This document shows, piece after piece, positions 59,259 through 64,000 of a stretch of 64,000 nucleotides of DNA. The first letter of the stretch is position 1. Each line of letters starts with the position of its first letter. The stretch lies in the NCBI GenBank assembly GCA_001599595.1, contig BCHH01000001.1, forward strand, positions 2,265,837-2,329,836, written 5' to 3'. Under the pieces are notes generated by a model. The model worked only from the letters and a program-made list of their open reading frames with translations. It did no database searches and was not told the DNA's origin. This DNA comes from Beverwykella pulmonaria. Its lineage: Eukaryota > Ascomycota > Dothideomycetes > Pleosporales > Melanommataceae. Both the position numbers and the translations under genes were made by a program.

Positions 59259-61219
59259 TCACTCCCTCGCCTCCCTTAACCTAATCTTCACACCATCACC
59301 CGGACAACTCGTCAACGTAACCCCCTGCCTCACAAACCCATACCCGCCCTTCTCGACCGCCTCCCACGTATTCCCTCTACCCTCTATCCTATCAAACCTC
59401 TGAGCCAATCTCACAACCGTATACCCCGCCTCGGTCAACGCGAACTGCTGTCCAATACAAATCCTTGGGCCTCCGTTAAAGGGCAAATACTCCCAACCCG
59501 AGCGCCTACCGTCCCAGCGCTCAGGCTTGAAGTCATTGGCGTCCGGCCCCCAAAGGTCTTTCCGGCGGTGCATGGCGGACACGCTGTAGTCTACCTGCTG
59601 CCCCTTGCGTACGTATACCGGTGAGAGACCGTCGGGGCCGCCACCGGTGGGGAGACTTGTGTCGACCATGGCCCGGCGGCTGTTGAAGGGGACAACGGGG
59701 TAGAGACGCAGGGTCTCGTTGAGGACCCATTGGAGGTATGTGCAGTTCTTCAGCCCCGCAAAGCTGATCTCCTTGGGATTGGTATAGGTGCCGAAGTCCT
59801 CGATGATGGCGTCACGGAGCTTGTCAAAGACGCGTGGATGTTGGAGAAGGTTGACGAAAACGTAGGAAAGAAGGGAAGCGGTGGTGTCGCGGCCCGCGAG
59901 GAGGATGCTGAGGAGCTGCGAGCGGAGGACGATTGGGTCCCGGGACTCCTCGACCAGCGCGTCGAGGAAGACGTATTTTGGTTTTCCGGTCGTGGTGTGT
60001 GCTTGCGGTAACGTCTTTTCTTTGCTGAGCGCGAGCCGCACGTAGTGGTCAATAAAGTCGTGGCAGCTTTTGCAGGACTCCTTGAATGCGGCGCTGTGGC
60101 CCATCCAATACATGTCCCCCATACGTGCTGCTCTTGAGAGATACGTTTGCGCCTGATCAAATTCGGCAGCAAACTCAGCCTCGTCTACCTTGATAGAGGA
60201 CTTCGTTGTGGACGGATATCCGGGCAAATTGGCAAGCTGGGAGTCGACGCTCTCTCCGAAAAGGAACTCGGTCGCCGTGTCCATGGTCAAGCGGAAGAAG
60301 AGGGTCTGGATGTTTATGACGTCTGTCCAGCTGTCTGGGTTTACATGTAGGCACCGCATCATGTTCTGGATATGGCCTTCTTCGAGCTCAATATCGCTGA
60401 CTTGTTCGCGAGCGAACTGAGGACGCAAGAGCGCGCGTGAGTGTTCCCATTGTTTCCCGTCTGTCGAGAACTGAGGTCTGATTAGCATGATGTAGGGTTA
60501 TTTCAAGGGAGTTTTGGAGAACGGTAAGGGTCCTTCTGGCAGACGGAGTAAAGTTTAGTACGGCAAGTTGAATACTGTTGTGCCCAAATCTGCTTATCGT
60601 CCCTACTACTCTTCTCGGACGTGATGACTTGTCGTATGCACCAAGGACTAACAGACCGAAATGAAGAATAAATGTCACTACTCACAATACCCGCCCCCAA
60701 CAGCGGAAAGAAGTTGCCATTCCTGCTACTCCCCAGTCCAAAGTCCTTAAATCGGTGGGAAGGTCAGCGTAATCCATCACAGTCAGGAACAAGAGGTGTA
60801 GAGAGGTGCCCAACCCGTGGCATGTGCAAGGATTACAAGACATCGACGTTGCAGTCCCCGGCTTACAGTACTTACTTTGTTGCCAAAATAGTCTGCACAT
60901 TCCTCGGTTCTATCGTAAAAACAGCCGGCGAACCCAGCACATTCTGATAAAACGTATGAATGCGCCTCCCTTCCTTCTCACAAATCGCGTTCGTCCTCTC
61001 TAGAATATAATCTGGCATGCGGCACTCTTTATCAGCTTTGAGAAGGCGCATGACGTTGTCGATGCCGATGGGATCTCTCCCACGCATCACCTGCGGGGTC
61101 TTGCAGCCCAGGCGACGGGCATTGTTGTAGTGCCGGAGCTCGGTCAGGAGGTAGGTTGTTATTTTGTAGAGTATGACAGTTCCTAGGGCCCCGAGGGCGA
61201 GGGCGAGGGAGACGTGCAT
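59259..61219 (-). CDS. Cytochrome P450 (CYP52-like fatty-acid/alkane hydroxylase type)
   Basis: A microsomal heme monooxygenase. Three minus-strand exons, 61219-60876, 60752-60686 and 60470-59259, give 540 residues. Residues 1-25 form the membrane anchor. ATKFKDFGLGSSRNGNFFPLLGAGI follows across exons 1 and 2, then FSTDGKQWEHSRALLRPQF in exon 3. The I-helix AGRDTTA is at 330-335, ETLR at 389-392 and the heme loop FNGGPRICIG at 468-477, with Cys475 the ligand. The pattern is nearest to the CYP52 clan, inferred from family knowledge. The first intron has a normal GTAAGT donor, but the only in-frame joint that keeps the conserved block ends in CG instead of AG. The nearest AAG frame-shifts the protein. 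The gene may therefore be defective, or the sequence wrong by one base. Confidence 0.85.
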
Positions 61220-62320
61220 ACTATAGTGAAATTTGTGAGATGGAAGAGGAGAAAAGGCAGAGAAGAGAAGATGGAGGGCAAAGAAGGCAGTCTGGCGTCA
61301 GCATCTCGGGTGAGGTTGGACAGGTGGGGCCCTATATACGAGCTGTTACTTAGCTAGGACGATTCGAGCCCCGTCCCACTGCATCATGGCTGTGGATCCT
61401 GGGGTAATGTCTAGCGTTGACAAGCTTAAGTAAACTAAACACCTGAGCCGATGTTGGCACACGTGTAATCCGCCTTTGTGGTCAGACCGCCAACTTTCCC
61501 AAAGCAGCAGTCGATTGTCAGTGCGGATGGATGTCTTGGCCAACAGTGCGGGATCGCAAGCTTTACTGCTGATGGTTGCCGTAAGGCATAAAGAAGACTA
61601 CTAGTGCTAAACAGCCACACACACAAACCATTGAGGTGTTGTTGAAGATGATGATTGGTGAAACCCCTTGTCTAGTGTATTGTGTTGTGGCAGGAATGAA
61701 CGAGCATGCACGCGCGTTACCCAGGTATGCTCCGATACGATTCGAGTGTGACTACAAGACGCATGAGCAAGAGACGGGAGACGGAAGACGGGGAGACTGA
61801 TGACCTACCCGGGACTCCTTTGTCCCGATCTGCTCTATCCTAATCTTAACCTCGGCCGAGCAGACGACGCACATGAACAAATCGGCATGCATTGTACACC
61901 CGATCAGATCCATTGATTGGAATGCGCGGGGTTGCGGGCGCCGTGGGCGCCGTGGCCCGGGGGGTTTCAAGGTTTCGTGAAAAGTAGAGCAGGGTCGAAT
62001 TAAGGTTAGGCGTCCATGTATGCTGCCAAGCGCTTACCGTTTCACCACGGGCCCGCGCACTTCAAACATTTACGTTTCGTGGACGGCGCCAAACGTTGGA
62101 CATTGAACATTGACATCCATCATTACATCTATCGTGAGCCCACCACTGCATGTTACCTATCGTTTACGATATCCCGCCGCCCGCCATCCTTCCTTTCCGG
62201 TGCCACCCCAAAATGCATGTCGTTATACCATAACCTAATAACGCCGGCCTTGGAAGGCGAATGCAAACATCGACTTCTGCAGTTGACCAGCAAGATACAT
62301 ACACTCTAATCGCAAAACAG
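61220..62320. other. Intergenic region, no gene seen
   Basis: P450 promoter and 3' flank of smc4. A GC-rich patch (GGGCGCCGTGGGCGCCGTGG) occurs at about 61938-61957. No gene signal. Confidence 0.5.
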
Positions 62321-64000
62321 CTAAGCCCTTGCAGAAAGATAGTCTTTGTTTTCAATCGTTACGCTCTTGGTCTGGGAAAACATTAGCATTCGGCGGAGTT
62401 GGTGCATGGGTTGATAATTTGGATCTCACCATATGATTGACTTTGTACACTCCCACCAACCGTGACGCCAACTCGAACATGTTGTTACGGAGGGAAATGA
62501 CGATGAATTGGGCATTCTTCGTTCGTTCCTTGATGTAGCTCGCAACGATCGAGACCTGGACAACGTTAGCAACTTGCGAGGCGTTCCTATTGATGATTGG
62601 CCCTTACATTTCTGAAATCCAAAGCAGCATCAATCTCGTCCATGACATAGAGCGGCGTGGGCTTGTAGTGATGCAGGGCAAACACCAATGCCAAAGAACT
62701 CAGCGTCTTTTCACCACCGCTCAAGTTGGAAATGTTCTTCCAACTCTTCTTCGGCGGCATGACACTGAACAGAATGCCTTCAGAGAACGGATCCAGAGAA
62801 TCCACCAGTTCGAGCTCGGCGTTTCCACCCATGGTGATCATTTGGTACATCTCTTTCAGTCGAAGCGAGATGATGCTGAAGCCTTCCATAAATCCCTCTA
62901 GGCGCAGGCGACGAAGCTCATCGCATCGCTTTTTAGCCGCATCGCGAGCGGTGACGGCTTCAGCAAGATCAAGACTACGAGCAGCGTGCTCTTCAGCACG
63001 TTTGCGGTACTCAGCTAGCACGCTGAGATCGACGTTGGTGTTCTCGTTCTTCTCTTCCAGCTGCGCAATCTCGTTCTGCAGGGCGTCTTTGTCCATGCCC
63101 AGCAACTCGTCCTTGGTATACGTGGGCAGGCCTTCTGATTCCTGCTCCTCTCCAAGATCACTTATGTTCTGGTATGCGAGTTTTCCCAGCTTGTCTTTGA
63201 TATGCTGTTGCTTCCGTTGGAACTCATTGAGGCTCTTCTGCCCTTCTTCTAGCTTGTTTTTCATTTCGATTTCGACAGCACGAGTCTCATTCAATTCAGC
63301 AAGCTTCTCGTCAAGCTCGTTCTTGATCGCCTGAAGCTCTTCCTGTCCGGCCTCCAAGGTCTCTTGTGCCTCGTCAGCCCTCTGCTTGATGCCCGCGGCG
63401 TCCCTCTTTTGAACCTGCATCTTCTCCTCGAGCTTCTCCACATCAGACGCGAGCTTTTCAAGTTCCTCTGTTGCGTCGATATGAGCTTTTTCATGCTTGG
63501 CACGCTGCTTCTCTTCCTTGGATCTGGACACCTCCGCGTTGGAAACCGCATCGGTCAACGTGTCGATTTGTTGCTTCAAGCCGTCCACCTTTGCCTTTTG
63601 ACTGCGCAACTTTACACCGCCGATTTGCATAATTCTGTCTTGGAGCGCTTTGATCTCAGCTTCTACACCTGCAGTCTCGGCATGTAACTTTGAAACCTCT
63701 TTCTCCAGGGTAGCGATGCTTTTCTCTAGTGTTGCAATGCGACCTTTGTCTGACTTCGAGGTGGACTTCTCAGCGCTGAGCTCATTAATGCGTCGCTGCG
63801 AATCAGCAATATTACGGTCGAAGCTATCCAACTCTAGGGCAATCTTTTGTGCTTTAGTCTCTAGTTGAGGTACCTGGTCTTTGAGAGTACGCAGCGTCGT
63901 TTCGAGAAGTCGTTGCTCTTGTTGAAGCTCGGCGAATGTCTGCTCGAGTGAGTCACGGTCGTGCTCTAACTTGGCGACTTGATCCTTAGTGACGTCTGCG
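62321..64000 (-). CDS. smc4: Condensin subunit SMC4, C-terminal part (runs off the right edge)
   Basis: An ATPase core subunit of condensin, paired with SMC2, for mitotic chromosome compaction. Minus-strand exons in the window are 64000-62608 (continuing beyond), 62555-62430 and 62371-62321. The visible part covers the end of the hinge-distal coiled coil, with long Glu/Lys/Leu heptads, and the whole C-terminal head. The ABC signature is LSGGEKTLSSLALVF and Walker B is YVMDEIDAALDFRN, at the exon junction. The last exons give VSIVASYIKERTKNAQFIVI, LRNNMFELASRL and TKSVTIENKDYL, which match SMC4 rather than SMC2. Both introns are phase 0. The N-terminal head, hinge and start lie outside the window. 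Confidence 0.95.

Overview
This window is a stretch of euchromatic chromosome from a filamentous ascomycete. Short GT-AG introns (about 44-150 bp), dispersed genes on both strands, Kozak-like starts, histone H1, an RNA helicase-type RecQ/QDE-3 homologue, TFIID, condensin and GRASP genes all say fungus. The melanin reductase at the left resembles Brn1/brm2 of Pleosporales-type Dothideomycetes, so a dothideomycete is the best inference. One N at 42956 shows this is a draft assembly. Gene models below were built by hand from reading frame, splice signals and family conservation. Total exon lengths divide by three in every multi-exon model given; the partial SMC4 gene is the exception.

Left part (1-17 kb): about 4.2 kb without a recognisable gene, carrying a repeated GTCACTG heptamer; the hydroxynaphthalene reductase of DHN-melanin synthesis; a secreted protein of unknown function with a Gln/Pro/Thr hexapeptide minisatellite; a DUF2855 protein; a metallo-beta-lactamase-fold hydrolase; a prenylcysteine oxidase; and an unrecognised Ser-rich protein.

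Middle (17-40 kb): a run of core cellular genes. The ERAD ubiquitin ligase Hrd1 and the proteasome ATPase Rpt3 are divergent from a 376-bp promoter. Then come a probable small membrane protein with an unresolved start, PI4P 5-kinase (Mss4 type), histone H1 with five introns, a short-chain dehydrogenase, TAF1, cap trimethylguanosine synthase Tgs1 and, divergent from it, the Golgi GRASP protein.

Right part (40-64 kb): an unrecognised zinc-binding protein whose upstream region is packed with AGCT cores; a second MBL-fold-like protein; an MFS sugar porter; the RecQ helicase Sgs1/QDE-3, divergent over only 86 bp from a PLP-dependent decarboxylase; a 112-aa NIF3-like small protein in three exons; a fatty-acid/alkane-type cytochrome P450 whose first intron seems to lack an AG acceptor; and the 3' half of condensin SMC4, which runs off the right edge.

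I found no transposon, CRISPR array, rRNA or intact tRNA, and no convincing new multi-gene system. The more interesting items are the two compact divergent promoters that share GCACGTGAT, the two motif-dense non-coding blocks, the broken-looking P450 intron, the corrected Hrd1 start, and a tRNA-like pol III promoter pair near 50.34 kb.
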